64,000 nt of DNA from Pirellulaceae bacterium (GTDB taxonomy: Bacteria; Planctomycetota; Planctomycetia; Pirellulales; Pirellulaceae), in NCBI GenBank assembly GCA_020852965.1, contig JADYZV010000185.1:89273-153272 (forward strand), written 5' to 3'. Made by a program: the position numbers and the translations under genes. The notes beneath the pieces are model-generated. The model made no database searches. It was not told where the DNA came from and saw nothing but the letters and a program-made list of their open reading frames with translations. How positions within the stretch are numbered: the first letter of the stretch is position 1; each line of letters begins with the position of its first letter. Positions 1-8,880 of this stretch are shown here, piece after piece.

Positions 1-2197
1 CGACGCGTTCGTCGATTCCGACGGCATCGTAGTGCCCGCGTTCGACCATAAATGGACGTGGGGCGATGAGCGCCGCCATCTCGGCGTAGTTGAAGGTGGA
101 TCCCAAATCGAACTCGAAAATCTCGTACTCGTTGGTCCAGACGTACGAGTAATTCTCTCGCGTCGACGCGTTCTTATCGACCCAGTCATTGAAGTCACCC
201 GAGCAGATGGAAAGGCAATAGTCGGGAACGAGCGGCGGAATGCGCATGGCGCTCTTGCCGCCATAGGACAGCCCGTAAAAGGCGATGTGCTCGGCGTCGA
301 CATTGGGCTGGGACTTCAACCAGTTCACGATCTGCTGATGTTGTGGCACGATGATGGAAAACAGAGTCTTCTTGAGCGGGTAGGCCTTGCGCTGAAGGGT
401 ACGAAACTTGTCGTGCCCAATATAAAGATTCTGAGGGGCAAAGGTGATGTAGCCACGTTCGGCCAATTTGGCGGCGAAGTCGTGATAGGCTGGGTGATCC
501 CCTGCGATCGTGTCCTGGGGGCGGCCTTCCAAACCATGTTGGCAGACTACTACCGGCCGCTTTTCGCCGGGCTTCATATTCTTGGGCAAACACAGAATGC
601 CGTAAGCGATCACATCGGGAAAGACATCCAGCACGACTTCGTAGCCAGTCCAAGTTGGCCGGTCGTAAACGACCCGCGATCGCGCGTTGAAATCCATTAG
701 CGGTTCTTGAAAATGTCCGATGACTTCATCGCGAAAATAGTCGCGGTAGGGCTCGATGGATTGGCGATAGGCACCCGTGGATGATGTGTCGAGCTTGAAT
801 CGCCCCTCGCGCGAGTCGTAGAGATTACTGCCAAGATTCAAGAAACCTCGACGAAGTGCATCGCTCTCCCCCAGTTGCCATTGGTTATGTTGTTCGAGCT
901 CGTGAAACTGACGCTGTTGGCGGCCGGCTGCACGGTGGTTATCAAGTTTGTCGATAGCCTGAGTCTGTAGCGTGAAGCGAGCATCGGAACCTGGCCGTAA
1001 CGATTTCCAGAAGGCGAGCGTTGCGTCGGGAGCCATGGCAGGCATCGGCTGTTGCTCGGCGGCCACATGCATCACGGAGTGTTCGAGCGGCTCGACGATC
1101 CGTGAGAGTCTAGCGAGCTCGGCCGTGACATCTGCGTTGGTCGCTGGAGTCAATACGGCTGGCGCGCCACCGCCGCTGGGCAATTCGAGCGTGGGAGCAC
1201 CGTTTTCATCGATAATGATATTGCGAGGGACAACCATCGACGCGAGCTCGGCATCTCCAAACGCCTCGAGTAGACCGAACACATTGCGACTGAGAGGTTG
1301 TTGCCAGATCTGCTGCCGCGAACCAAAGTAGCCGCCCACACAGACCGAGTCGATGCGTGGGTCGAGTGCAGCGGCGTAGAGCGCGAGCATGCCACCTTCG
1401 CCATTGCCGATCACGCCAATTGGCAGCTCGTTTGATTCCGACGCACGCTCAAACCAATCAACGGCAGCCAGCACCTTTTGAACTTCGTAGCCGATCAGGT
1501 GCCGTCCCAGCACATAGGCGCTGCGATAGAGGTATTCGCGACTGGTCATTTTTGCGCGACCGTTGCGCGCTTTGAATTCGCGATCGATCAAGGTGGGGAC
1601 CAGCACACAACAACCGTTGAGGGCTAGCTGCCGCGCGAATTGATTCTCTGGCGGCAAGCCAGCTTCGAGTCCACAAATCAGCTCAGGGGTTTGATCGGCG
1701 TCAGGAATGGCGATTACGTTGGCGACGGGCCCATTGGCTACGAGCTCGGCGTCGGGCACGAGCCATAACCCTTCGCCGTGTACGTTATGGAGCGCTGGCC
1801 AGCGGACTGCGTAGACTTTGTAGCCGTCGCCGGTGGCGACCAAATGCGACTCGGAGGTGGACGAGACGAACTCCAACGCGTCGAATGCTGGTCGTTCATC
1901 GCGAACTCCAAGGATATGAGCCAAGCGTTCGCGGTTGGGTTTCAGCGATCGCTGGTAGACTACTGGCGAAGTGAAGTCACGCTGAAAGTGTTGCTCGCGC
2001 AAGGCTATGGAGCGCTCGATTTCTTGGAGCAGGAAGCGATCGACGCCTTCGACCAACCGCGCGGCGATATCTCCTTCCATTGTTAGAGGTGTTGTTCCCT
2101 GCAAGGCTGATCCTTTCAGCTCCTGGCCTGCAAGAAAGCCATTGCAATACAATAGTAACAGTGGGGTAGAAAGTAGAAGGCTTATTGAGCGATTCAT
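1..2197 (-). CDS. Secreted alpha/beta-hydrolase (acetyl xylan esterase/dienelactone hydrolase-like), 3' end beyond the window; absent from the ORF track because it has no stop inside the window
   Basis: Read by hand from ATG at 2197 (minus): MNRSISLLLSTPLLLLYCNGFLAGQELKGSALQGTTPLTMEGDIAARLVEGVDRFLLQEIERSIALREQHFQRDF...; continuous through IGVIGNGEGGMLALYAAALDPRIDSVCVGGYFGSRQQIWQQPLSRNVFGLLEAFGDAELASMVVPRNIIIDENG. Signal peptide and abhydrolase-like pattern. Confidence 0.75.
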   Translation of the reverse strand, partial: MNRSISLLLSTPLLLLYCNGFLAGQELKGSALQGTTPLTMEGDIAARLVEGVDRFLLQEIERSIALREQHFQRDFTSPVVYQRSLKPNRERLAHILGVRDERPAFDALEFVSSTSESHLVATGDGYKVYAVRWPALHNVHGEGLWLVPDAELVANGPVANVIAIPDADQTPELICGLEAGLPPENQFARQLALNGCCVLVPTLIDREFKARNGRAKMTSREYLYRSAYVLGRHLIGYEVQKVLAAVDWFERASESNELPIGVIGNGEGGMLALYAAALDPRIDSVCVGGYFGSRQQIWQQPLSRNVFGLLEAFGDAELASMVVPRNIIIDENGAPTLELPSGGGAPAVLTPATNADVTAELARLSRIVEPLEHSVMHVAAEQQPMPAMAPDATLAFWKSLRPGSDARFTLQTQAIDKLDNHRAAGRQQRQFHELEQHNQWQLGESDALRRGFLNLGSNLYDSREGRFKLDTSSTGAYRQSIEPYRDYFRDEVIGHFQEPLMDFNARSRVVYDRPTWTGYEVVLDVFPDVIAYGILCLPKNMKPGEKRPVVVCQHGLEGRPQDTIAGDHPAYHDFAAKLAERGYITFAPQNLYIGHDKFRTLQRKAYPLKKTLFSIIVPQHQQIVNWLKSQPNVDAEHIAFYGLSYGGKSAMRIPPLVPDYCLSICSGDFNDWVDKNASTRENYSYVWTNEYEIFEFDLGSTFNYAEMAALIAPRPFMVERGHYDAVGIDERV

Positions 2198-2557
2198 GTT
2201 GAGGGATTACCTGAGAGTGTACGACGCGTTGAGCCAACGGATAGCCAAGCCCAAAGTTAACACAAAGCAATTCTACTCGCTCCTTTGCACAGTGCATTGA
2301 TTCAGAATTCCATCCTCAGACGTGGTTGTGGGAATGCGGGGGTTGGGTTGGGTTTGACGCTGAGCTCTCCGTAGCTACCGTCGCCAGAGGGAAGACGATA
2401 GACGGAAAAGGATTGGCAGGGCAAAAAAGTGCGGTTTCCGCGTTTATGGCCCTATAACTGGCCGAAGTGAATCTTTGCGAGCTTCCTGCAAGGCGTTACA
2501 CTGAGGACATTCGTGGTCGGAGATCTCGCTATCGTTTTGTTTGGAAACTAGGAAGCT

Positions 2558-5500
2558 ATGTCTATTCGCATTTCACTAAGTCAGCGTTACCTGCGAGCCT
2601 GCGTCGGGCTGATCGTGTTGAGCGGCCTTGCTAGCAATAACCTTACCCGATCGCTGTGTGCTCAGCAGCCCGATTCCAAGCCTCAGAAAGAGTCTACGGA
2701 AGCGAAAGCAGAGAATAAAGGCCCGGCGTCCAGCAGGCGGGCGATCGCCTACTATTCCGAAGCAGCCGGTTTTCAAAACAAAGGCGCGTATGAGCTGGCG
2801 ATCGAGCAATGGAAGAAACTGCTCGACGAATTCCCCGAGGATCCGTTGGCTAGCAAGGGATGGCACTACATGGGGATTTGCTATACCCAATTGGAAGAGC
2901 CCAACTACGCTGAGGCGGCCACCGCTTTTGGAAATGCCCTCGAAGACGCTGCGCTCGAAGTCCGCGAAGAGTCGTTGATCAACTTGGCTTGGTGTCTATT
3001 CTCGCAGGGCCGAGCTGCCAAGCCTAGTTCGCCCGAGTACCGACAGGGGCTCGAACAAGCGCGCGAGCGACTGAGCGAATTCCTCAGGAGCTACTCCACA
3101 GGAAGCTACGTCGATCAAGCCTACTTTTATTTGGGAGAGATCGAGTACTCGTTGGGTGAGATCGATAAGTCGATCCCGTACTATCAAAGGCTGCTCGACA
3201 CCCGAGCCCTACAGAAGTCGAGTCTGCGACCTGGCGCGTTATACGCCATCGCGGTCGCTTACGAAGAAGCGAAGCAGGATGAAAATGCAATCAGACGCTT
3301 CCGACAGTTCTTGACCGAGTTTCCCAAAAATGCTTTAGCCGGTGAAGTGATTGTGCGTCTGTCCGACATACTGCTCAAGCAGGGCAAGACGGACCAGGCG
3401 GCCAAGCTGCTGGCCGAGGTGGTTCAGGGAGAAGCGGGCAAGATGAGCGACTATGCGCTGCTGCGACTCGGTTACGCTGCCTCGACGCAAGGCAAGAACG
3501 AAGAAGCAGCCGAGCACTATTCGGAACTGCTCAAGCAGTTTCCCAACTCAAAACACGCTCCCACTGCCGCGCTCTCGCTCGGGCAATGCCTGTACAAGAG
3601 CGGCCAGTACGATCAGGCGCTGGAAAAATTCAGCCAAGTGCTTCCCGCCAAAGATGCACAAGCCGCCGAGGCAGCGCACTGGATGGCGATTACCTTGCAG
3701 CGACAAAACAAGTCAGCCGAGGCACTGAAGATCGTACAAGAGGCGCTCGAATGGGGAGTCGACTCCCCGAACAGCGTCAATTTGCAGATGGACTACGCCG
3801 ACGCGTTATATGCCAATCCAGAATCATTGGATAGAGCGCGAGAGGCCTACGAAAAGATTGTCAAAGAACATCCCGACGATGCCTTGGCACCACGAGCTGC
3901 ATACAACGCGGCTTTTGCAGCGTTGCAAGGTGGCAAACTCCCCGAAGCACGGCAATTGGCCGAATTGTTTCTCAATCGCTATCCGCAGGATCCACTGCGG
4001 AATGATGTCAGCGCAATCGCTGCCGAAGTTCTGTTGCAGCAAGGTGAGCATGCCACAGCGGCTACCGCATACGAAAAATTGCGTCAGGCAGACCCCAGCA
4101 ATCCCGCCTTCGACCGCTGGACGCTGCGACTCGGGACGGCTCATTACTTGGCGGGGGACTATGCCGATGCCGTTCAGCTTCTCACCAGCGAAGCCGCTCG
4201 TTTCAAGAACAGCGACCAACAGGCTGAGGCGGAATTTGTACTCGGTGCCAGCTATCTCTACCAGGAGAAAGTGGCCGAAGCAATCGCGCATTTGACCGCT
4301 AGCCATCAAGCCAATGCCACTTGGTCTAACGCCGACGAGGTGCTGTTGATGTTGGCCGAGGCACATGAACGCAATAAAAATAATGACGCAGCGCGCAAGA
4401 CATTGGAGTCACTGTTAGAGCAATATCCCAATACGCTCCTCAAGTCGCAGGTGGAATACAAACTGGCTCAATTGTCGGCTGCCATGATTCAATTCGATGA
4501 AGCCATACAGCGCTACGAAGGTGTTGTCAGCAACCCCGACGCCTCTAGCTACCACAATTTTGCCACCTATGGCATCGTGTGGTGCTTAATGCAAAAAGAG
4601 GATTACGCTCAGGCGTTGGAGCGCGTGCAGCCATTGTTGGCACAAGGCCTGCGCGACTCGGTCGGTGGCGAAGCCAAATTGGCCGAAGGAGTTTGCCTGC
4701 GAAAAACGGGCAAGGAAGCTCAAGCCATCGTCGCGTTGGAGGAATTCCTCACCACCAAGCCGACGGGCACCTCGTTGGCCAACGGCTTATACGAGCTGGG
4801 ATTGGCCTATACGCAGCAAGGCGACTTGTCCAAAGCAACCGCCAGCTTTCAGCGCATCGTCCAAGAGGTCCCCGACTACCCTGCGCAGGACAAGGTGCTC
4901 TACGAAATCGCTTGGAATCAGCAAGAGAGCGGCCAGACCCCCGAGGCGGCTAAGACTTTCCAGCAATTGGTGGACAAATTCCCCAACAGCGAGTTCCGTG
5001 CCGAGGCGACCTATATGCTCGCACAGCAACAGTACGAAACTCAAGACTACTCGCGCGCTGCCGAAACCTACACCAGTGTGCTAGCGAGTACACAGGACCC
5101 CGAACTGCGCGAAAAGACGCAATACAAACTAGGATGGAGCCTGTTCCAACAGCAACGTTATCCCCAAGCGGCCAAGGAGTTCTCCGAGCAAGCCCAAGCT
5201 TTTGCCACTGGGACGTTGGCCGTCGACGCTAAGTTCATGCTGGCCGAATGCTCGTTTAAGCAAGAGCAATACGAAGCGGCACTACCGGCCTACGAACAGG
5301 CGCGACAAGCGGTCGAGAGTTCCACCAACTCGGTCGCATCCGAGCAGGTCAAATCGTTGATCTACTTGCATGGTGCTCAGTGCCTCCGTGAACTCGCGCG
5401 CTGGACCGAGTGTGAGAAATGGCTGAATGTCGTCATGAAGGACTATCCCAAAAGTCCTTACCTGTGGACGGCCGTTTATGAATTGGGATACTGCAAACAG

Positions 5501-5893
5501 AAGCAAGAGCAGCCGATGGAAGCGCTCAAGTACTACGGCCAAGTTGTAGAGAACAATCGCAACGAACTCGGCGCCCGAGCACGTTTCATGATGGGCGAAG
5601 TCTATTTTTCGCAACGCGATTTCCAACGTGCCATTGAAGACTTCACTCGTGTCGCCTACGGATTTGGCGGAGACAAGGCGCCCGATGATATCAAGAATTG
5701 GCAAGCCAAGAGTGCTTACGAGGCGGCGCGTTGTTACGAAATGCTGGCCAGCGATTTGCGGGGTGACAGCCAAAACAAAGCCATCGCCGGTGCGCGCAAG
5801 TTCTACGAGGATATTGTTAACGAACACGCCCAGCACGAATTGGCCAAACAGGCTTCCTCGCGCTTGGGTGAATTGCAAAAGACACTGAGGTAG
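2558..5893 (+). CDS. Large TPR-repeat protein (1111 aa), signal peptide, tol-pal/YbgF-like
   Basis: Many repeats of A..Y..ALEKF...P.S..A..A.Y.LG type; directly upstream of ExbB/ExbD-like genes. Confidence 0.9.
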   Translation: MSIRISLSQRYLRACVGLIVLSGLASNNLTRSLCAQQPDSKPQKESTEAKAENKGPASSRRAIAYYSEAAGFQNKGAYELAIEQWKKLLDEFPEDPLASKGWHYMGICYTQLEEPNYAEAATAFGNALEDAALEVREESLINLAWCLFSQGRAAKPSSPEYRQGLEQARERLSEFLRSYSTGSYVDQAYFYLGEIEYSLGEIDKSIPYYQRLLDTRALQKSSLRPGALYAIAVAYEEAKQDENAIRRFRQFLTEFPKNALAGEVIVRLSDILLKQGKTDQAAKLLAEVVQGEAGKMSDYALLRLGYAASTQGKNEEAAEHYSELLKQFPNSKHAPTAALSLGQCLYKSGQYDQALEKFSQVLPAKDAQAAEAAHWMAITLQRQNKSAEALKIVQEALEWGVDSPNSVNLQMDYADALYANPESLDRAREAYEKIVKEHPDDALAPRAAYNAAFAALQGGKLPEARQLAELFLNRYPQDPLRNDVSAIAAEVLLQQGEHATAATAYEKLRQADPSNPAFDRWTLRLGTAHYLAGDYADAVQLLTSEAARFKNSDQQAEAEFVLGASYLYQEKVAEAIAHLTASHQANATWSNADEVLLMLAEAHERNKNNDAARKTLESLLEQYPNTLLKSQVEYKLAQLSAAMIQFDEAIQRYEGVVSNPDASSYHNFATYGIVWCLMQKEDYAQALERVQPLLAQGLRDSVGGEAKLAEGVCLRKTGKEAQAIVALEEFLTTKPTGTSLANGLYELGLAYTQQGDLSKATASFQRIVQEVPDYPAQDKVLYEIAWNQQESGQTPEAAKTFQQLVDKFPNSEFRAEATYMLAQQQYETQDYSRAAETYTSVLASTQDPELREKTQYKLGWSLFQQQRYPQAAKEFSEQAQAFATGTLAVDAKFMLAECSFKQEQYEAALPAYEQARQAVESSTNSVASEQVKSLIYLHGAQCLRELARWTECEKWLNVVMKDYPKSPYLWTAVYELGYCKQKQEQPMEALKYYGQVVENNRNELGARARFMMGEVYFSQRDFQRAIEDFTRVAYGFGGDKAPDDIKNWQAKSAYEAARCYEMLASDLRGDSQNKAIAGARKFYEDIVNEHAQHELAKQASSRLGELQKTLR

Positions 5894-5905
5894 CGGAATG
5901 TGCGC

Positions 5906-6198
5906 GGCCCCATGCCAGCTTGCCTGGCATGAGCCAGAGTTTTGGTTGTAGAGCGGCTCGACTTCCACAGCTCCCCTCGCCAGCTTGCCTGGCAGGGAGC
6001 AAAGTTTTGAAGTTAGAAATGAAATGAGTGGATATGAGATATCGCGAGTCCATCCCGCCCCAATCGCCGCCACCGGCGGCGATTGGGGCGGGATGGACGC
6101 CGGGGGGATGATGGGCGGCTGGCTAGCCTCAAAACTGATTCACCAGCGAGGCAAGCTCGCGGGGGTCTAAGAATCCAGATCGCGGGGGTCTAAGAATA
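5906..6198. repeat. Cluster of CTTGC-loop hairpins plus a 47-bp perfect palindrome
   Basis: 5906 GGCCCCATGCCAGCTTGCCTGGCATGAGCCAGAGTTTTGG; 5971 CTCCCCTCGCCAGCTTGCCTGGCAGGGAGCAAAGTTTTGA; 6050-6096 CCATCCCGCCCCAATCGCCGCC-ACC-GGCGGCGATTGGGGCGGGATGG; 6127 reverse-strand copy. Confidence 0.9.
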
Positions 6199-6200
6199 AT

Positions 6201-7196
6201 GTGCGGGACAATTTAATGAGGATGATTGTGACTAACTACGCTCGCGTGATTTTCCTATTTGCAGCCATGCTGATCGCGTGTTGCAGCCATGTTGTTGGCT
6301 TGGCGCAAGAGGTCGGCAATAGCACGCCTGACGCTGGCGTTAGCCCAGCCGAATTGCAGCGTTTGGCGGCAGAGGCGGCCAGCAACCGCTCGAATCCGCC
6401 TGCACCTATCCCCGCCGAATTGCGCGGAAGCAATATCAATATCTTGGTGCTACTGCGCCAAGGTGGCGGGATCATGGCTGTGATCGCGGTCATCAGCTTA
6501 TTGGTCGTGGCGGTAGCCTTCGAGAGGCTCTTCGCTCTCAGGAGTGGTAAGCTCTTTCCCCGAGGCTTGCGGCGCGAAGTCAGGCGGGCGTGCGAGGAAG
6601 TTGGCCCGTTTCAACCGCACACGCTATTCGAAGCGGCCGATCGCTACCACTGTGCAGGCTCAAGGATCATCCACGAAATGTTGCGCAAGGTGGGGCGGCC
6701 AATCCCGGAAGTGGAAGCGGTCTTGGCAGAGGGGAGCCAGCGCGAAGCAGATCGACTGTATGGCAACGTCCGCTGGCTGACGCTGGCAGCCGCCGTGACT
6801 CCCCTGATCGGCTTGCTGGGAACGGTGTGGGGAATGATCATCGCCTTCCACGACACCACGCAGCTCGGTGCCGGCTCCAACAAAGCCGAGTACTTGGCCG
6901 AAGGGATCTATGTCGCGTTGGTGACCACGCTGGGTGGCTTGGCTGTGGCGATACCAGCCGCGATCATAGCCCACTTCTTCGAAGGCCGCATAACCAAGAT
7001 GTTGGCCTTGATCGATACCGAGCTTCGCCGGCTGATGCCGCGCTTCGAGTCGCAAGAGGGACGAACTCGTTTTGACCTCAACGAACGCGGTATGTTCCGT
7101 CGCGACGCGGCCGCCGTATCGCCTCCCGCCGATTCCGTCCGACGCACCGTCATTTCGCCCGATATCGCACCGCCCCCTCCGGTACGGCACAAGTAG
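6201..7196 (+). CDS. MotA/TolQ/ExbB proton channel family protein
   Basis: Three TM segments; LTLAAAVTPLIGLLGTVWGMIIAFHDT and ALVTTLGGLAVAIPAAIIAHFFEGRI are typical TolQ/ExbB motifs. Confidence 0.92.
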   Translation: MRDNLMRMIVTNYARVIFLFAAMLIACCSHVVGLAQEVGNSTPDAGVSPAELQRLAAEAASNRSNPPAPIPAELRGSNINILVLLRQGGGIMAVIAVISLLVVAVAFERLFALRSGKLFPRGLRREVRRACEEVGPFQPHTLFEAADRYHCAGSRIIHEMLRKVGRPIPEVEAVLAEGSQREADRLYGNVRWLTLAAAVTPLIGLLGTVWGMIIAFHDTTQLGAGSNKAEYLAEGIYVALVTTLGGLAVAIPAAIIAHFFEGRITKMLALIDTELRRLMPRFESQEGRTRFDLNERGMFRRDAAAVSPPADSVRRTVISPDIAPPPPVRHK

Positions 7197-7211
7197 AAGG
7201 GGAGTTACACG

Positions 7212-7625
7212 ATGGCAGTCACATTAAAACGTGGACAAGTGCTAGCGGTGTTGAGTATGACGCCGCTAATCGATGTCGTGTTTTTGTTATTAATTTTCTT
7301 TCTAGTCGCGTCGCGCTTGAGCCAGGAGGATCGTGAACTCGATATCCCGCTACCCTCGGCAGCCAATGCCATGCCGATGACGGTCGAGCCCCAAGAGATG
7401 ATCGTCAACATTGATCAGGATGGTGCCATTGTCGTCAACAGCCAAACCTACGATGCTGAAAAGTTTGAACGCATGTTGGCGCAAACGATTGCCGACAATC
7501 CGCTCGGGCAATCCGTCTTGATTCGCGCCGATCGCCGCGTACCATTGCAGACCCCCGTCGACGTGATGGACATCTGCCTTCAATCCGGTGCGAGTTACTC
7601 CCTGTCGATCGCGGACGCTGAGTAG
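7212..7625 (+). CDS. ExbD/TolR family biopolymer transport protein
   Basis: MTPLIDVVFLLLIFFLVASRL TM motif with conserved Asp, adjacent to ExbB-like gene. Confidence 0.92.
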   Translation: MAVTLKRGQVLAVLSMTPLIDVVFLLLIFFLVASRLSQEDRELDIPLPSAANAMPMTVEPQEMIVNIDQDGAIVVNSQTYDAEKFERMLAQTIADNPLGQSVLIRADRRVPLQTPVDVMDICLQSGASYSLSIADAE

Positions 7626-7862
7626 CGGTTAAGTGAGCCAGTTTCTCCGGCAGAAGAGACGCGCGGCCGAAGAGTTGGTCTGTTTAACCGCTGAAAGCGC
7701 GGCCGCGCGGGTGATGTACCAACCGAAACGATCGGGCGGCATGGGGGCGGATGACGAACGCGACGTGCAGCCGTCAACTTGGTGCTAGCCTCACTCCGAG
7801 CGCTGACGCGGTTAAACAGAAACCGTCGTCGGCAGCAGTGACGCGCGGCCGATGAGTTGATT
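7625..7862. repeat. Intergenic direct repeat (~55 bp, two diverged copies) with an inverted GTTTAACCGC/GCGGTTAAAC pair between
   Basis: 7625 GCGGTTAAGTGAGCCAGTTTCTCCGGCAGAAGAGACGCGCGGCCGAAGAGTTG versus 7809 GCGGTTAAACAGAAACCGTCGTCGGCAGCAGTGACGCGCGGCCGATGAGTTG; inverted arms at about 7682 and 7805-7816. Confidence 0.6.
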
Positions 7863-7975
7863 AATAGGCGCGGTAGCGCTGGCGGGGTTGAGTTTCTATT
7901 GTAAATAAACGCAAAAAGAGTGGGACAAAGCCGACGGCAGAAGTTAGGGAGATTTCAGTTTGCGGCGAAGACTGT

Positions 7976-8695
7976 ATGAAGGTTTTGCGTACAGAAAGAG
8001 GCATCGAAGTGCTGGAGGTGATCAACGAAGACTATGCCTTCGTGCTCACGCGACCCAAGGATGGAAAATTCGCAGTCTCCGTATTGCAACGGAGGGGAGT
8101 TAGCTCATCAGTTGATCTCCTCATTAGAGAACAAACGAATACTGCTAGGTATTATCTTTTGGATGCCTACAGTTATTACGGAAGAACCGTGTGGGGGCTG
8201 GTTCAAGGCCCAGGCTTCAAGCTGATCAAGATCGAGGCGTTCACTGGCGATGATGGAGAAGTGCTAGTCCGGGTAGACTTCAACTACGCACCCGTGAACA
8301 AACCGTACGAGGGTATGAAAAGTATTGAGGACTGGACACTCAAGAATGCATACCTTATTTTCGCGCCGAAAAATGGCTGGAAGTTAATTGAGTACGGTAG
8401 GCCGGTGTGGCCGAGAACTATAGTGACCGTCACTGGTCATCCCAGCGATCAGCTTGGATTCACAGAAACTTCCGTTGCGAGGTTTATTGGAGAGGACGGA
8501 AAGGTCAAACGGGAGGATCGGATAAGCCGTGCGAAGTCGAGTTACGATCCGATTCCCAAAGAGGAATTCTATTTGCGACATTATGGTTTTCCAGAACCCA
8601 ATTTTGATACTTGGTTCCGATGGCCGTGGATACTCGGTGGCTTGTCGCTGGGAGCGGTCTGCATAATGGTTGCTCGCCGATGGTTACGCCGTTGA
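7976..8695 (+). CDS. Hypothetical protein with C-terminal TM helix
   Basis: 239-aa ORF with hydrophobic C-terminus (WPWILGGLSLGAVCIMVARRWLRR); no family recognised. Confidence 0.6.
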   Translation: MKVLRTERGIEVLEVINEDYAFVLTRPKDGKFAVSVLQRRGVSSSVDLLIREQTNTARYYLLDAYSYYGRTVWGLVQGPGFKLIKIEAFTGDDGEVLVRVDFNYAPVNKPYEGMKSIEDWTLKNAYLIFAPKNGWKLIEYGRPVWPRTIVTVTGHPSDQLGFTETSVARFIGEDGKVKREDRISRAKSSYDPIPKEEFYLRHYGFPEPNFDTWFRWPWILGGLSLGAVCIMVARRWLRR

Positions 8696-8719
8696 ATGCA
8701 ACATAGAAAATGCCACCAC

Positions 8720-8860
8720 GGACATTTGGCTGCCGCAGATGCCATCGCCTGCGCAGGCCGCGAGATTGGGTTGACAAACGCTGTGGTGCGTCAGAGCTCC
8801 ACCTGTTGATCGGCTCACCTTGTGCACCTGCGGCCTGCTGCGGCTCGGCGTTAAACGAAT
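8720..8860. repeat. Dispersed ~140-bp repeat, copy 1 (second copy about 18780-18925)
   Basis: TGGCTGCCGCAGATGCCATCGCCTGCGCAGGCCGCGA...CCTGCTGCGGCTCGGCGTTAAACGA aligns with the 18.8 kb copy over its length. Confidence 0.75.
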
Positions 8861-8880
8861 TTAAGTGAGTCGGCGCAATG

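Noticed and set aside
32-700. Plus-strand ORFs over 32-2086
   Set aside because: Antisense to a clear secreted hydrolase reading frame on the minus strand that runs off the window.
5282-6073. 263-aa minus ORF
   Set aside because: Opposite-strand shadow of the TPR gene; no domain and no independent support.
7976-8860. Confident integron cassette call
   Set aside because: R'-like GTTAAAC boxes exist but the paired R'' box and attC fold are not convincing by eye and no integrase is in the window; kept only as a hypothesis.
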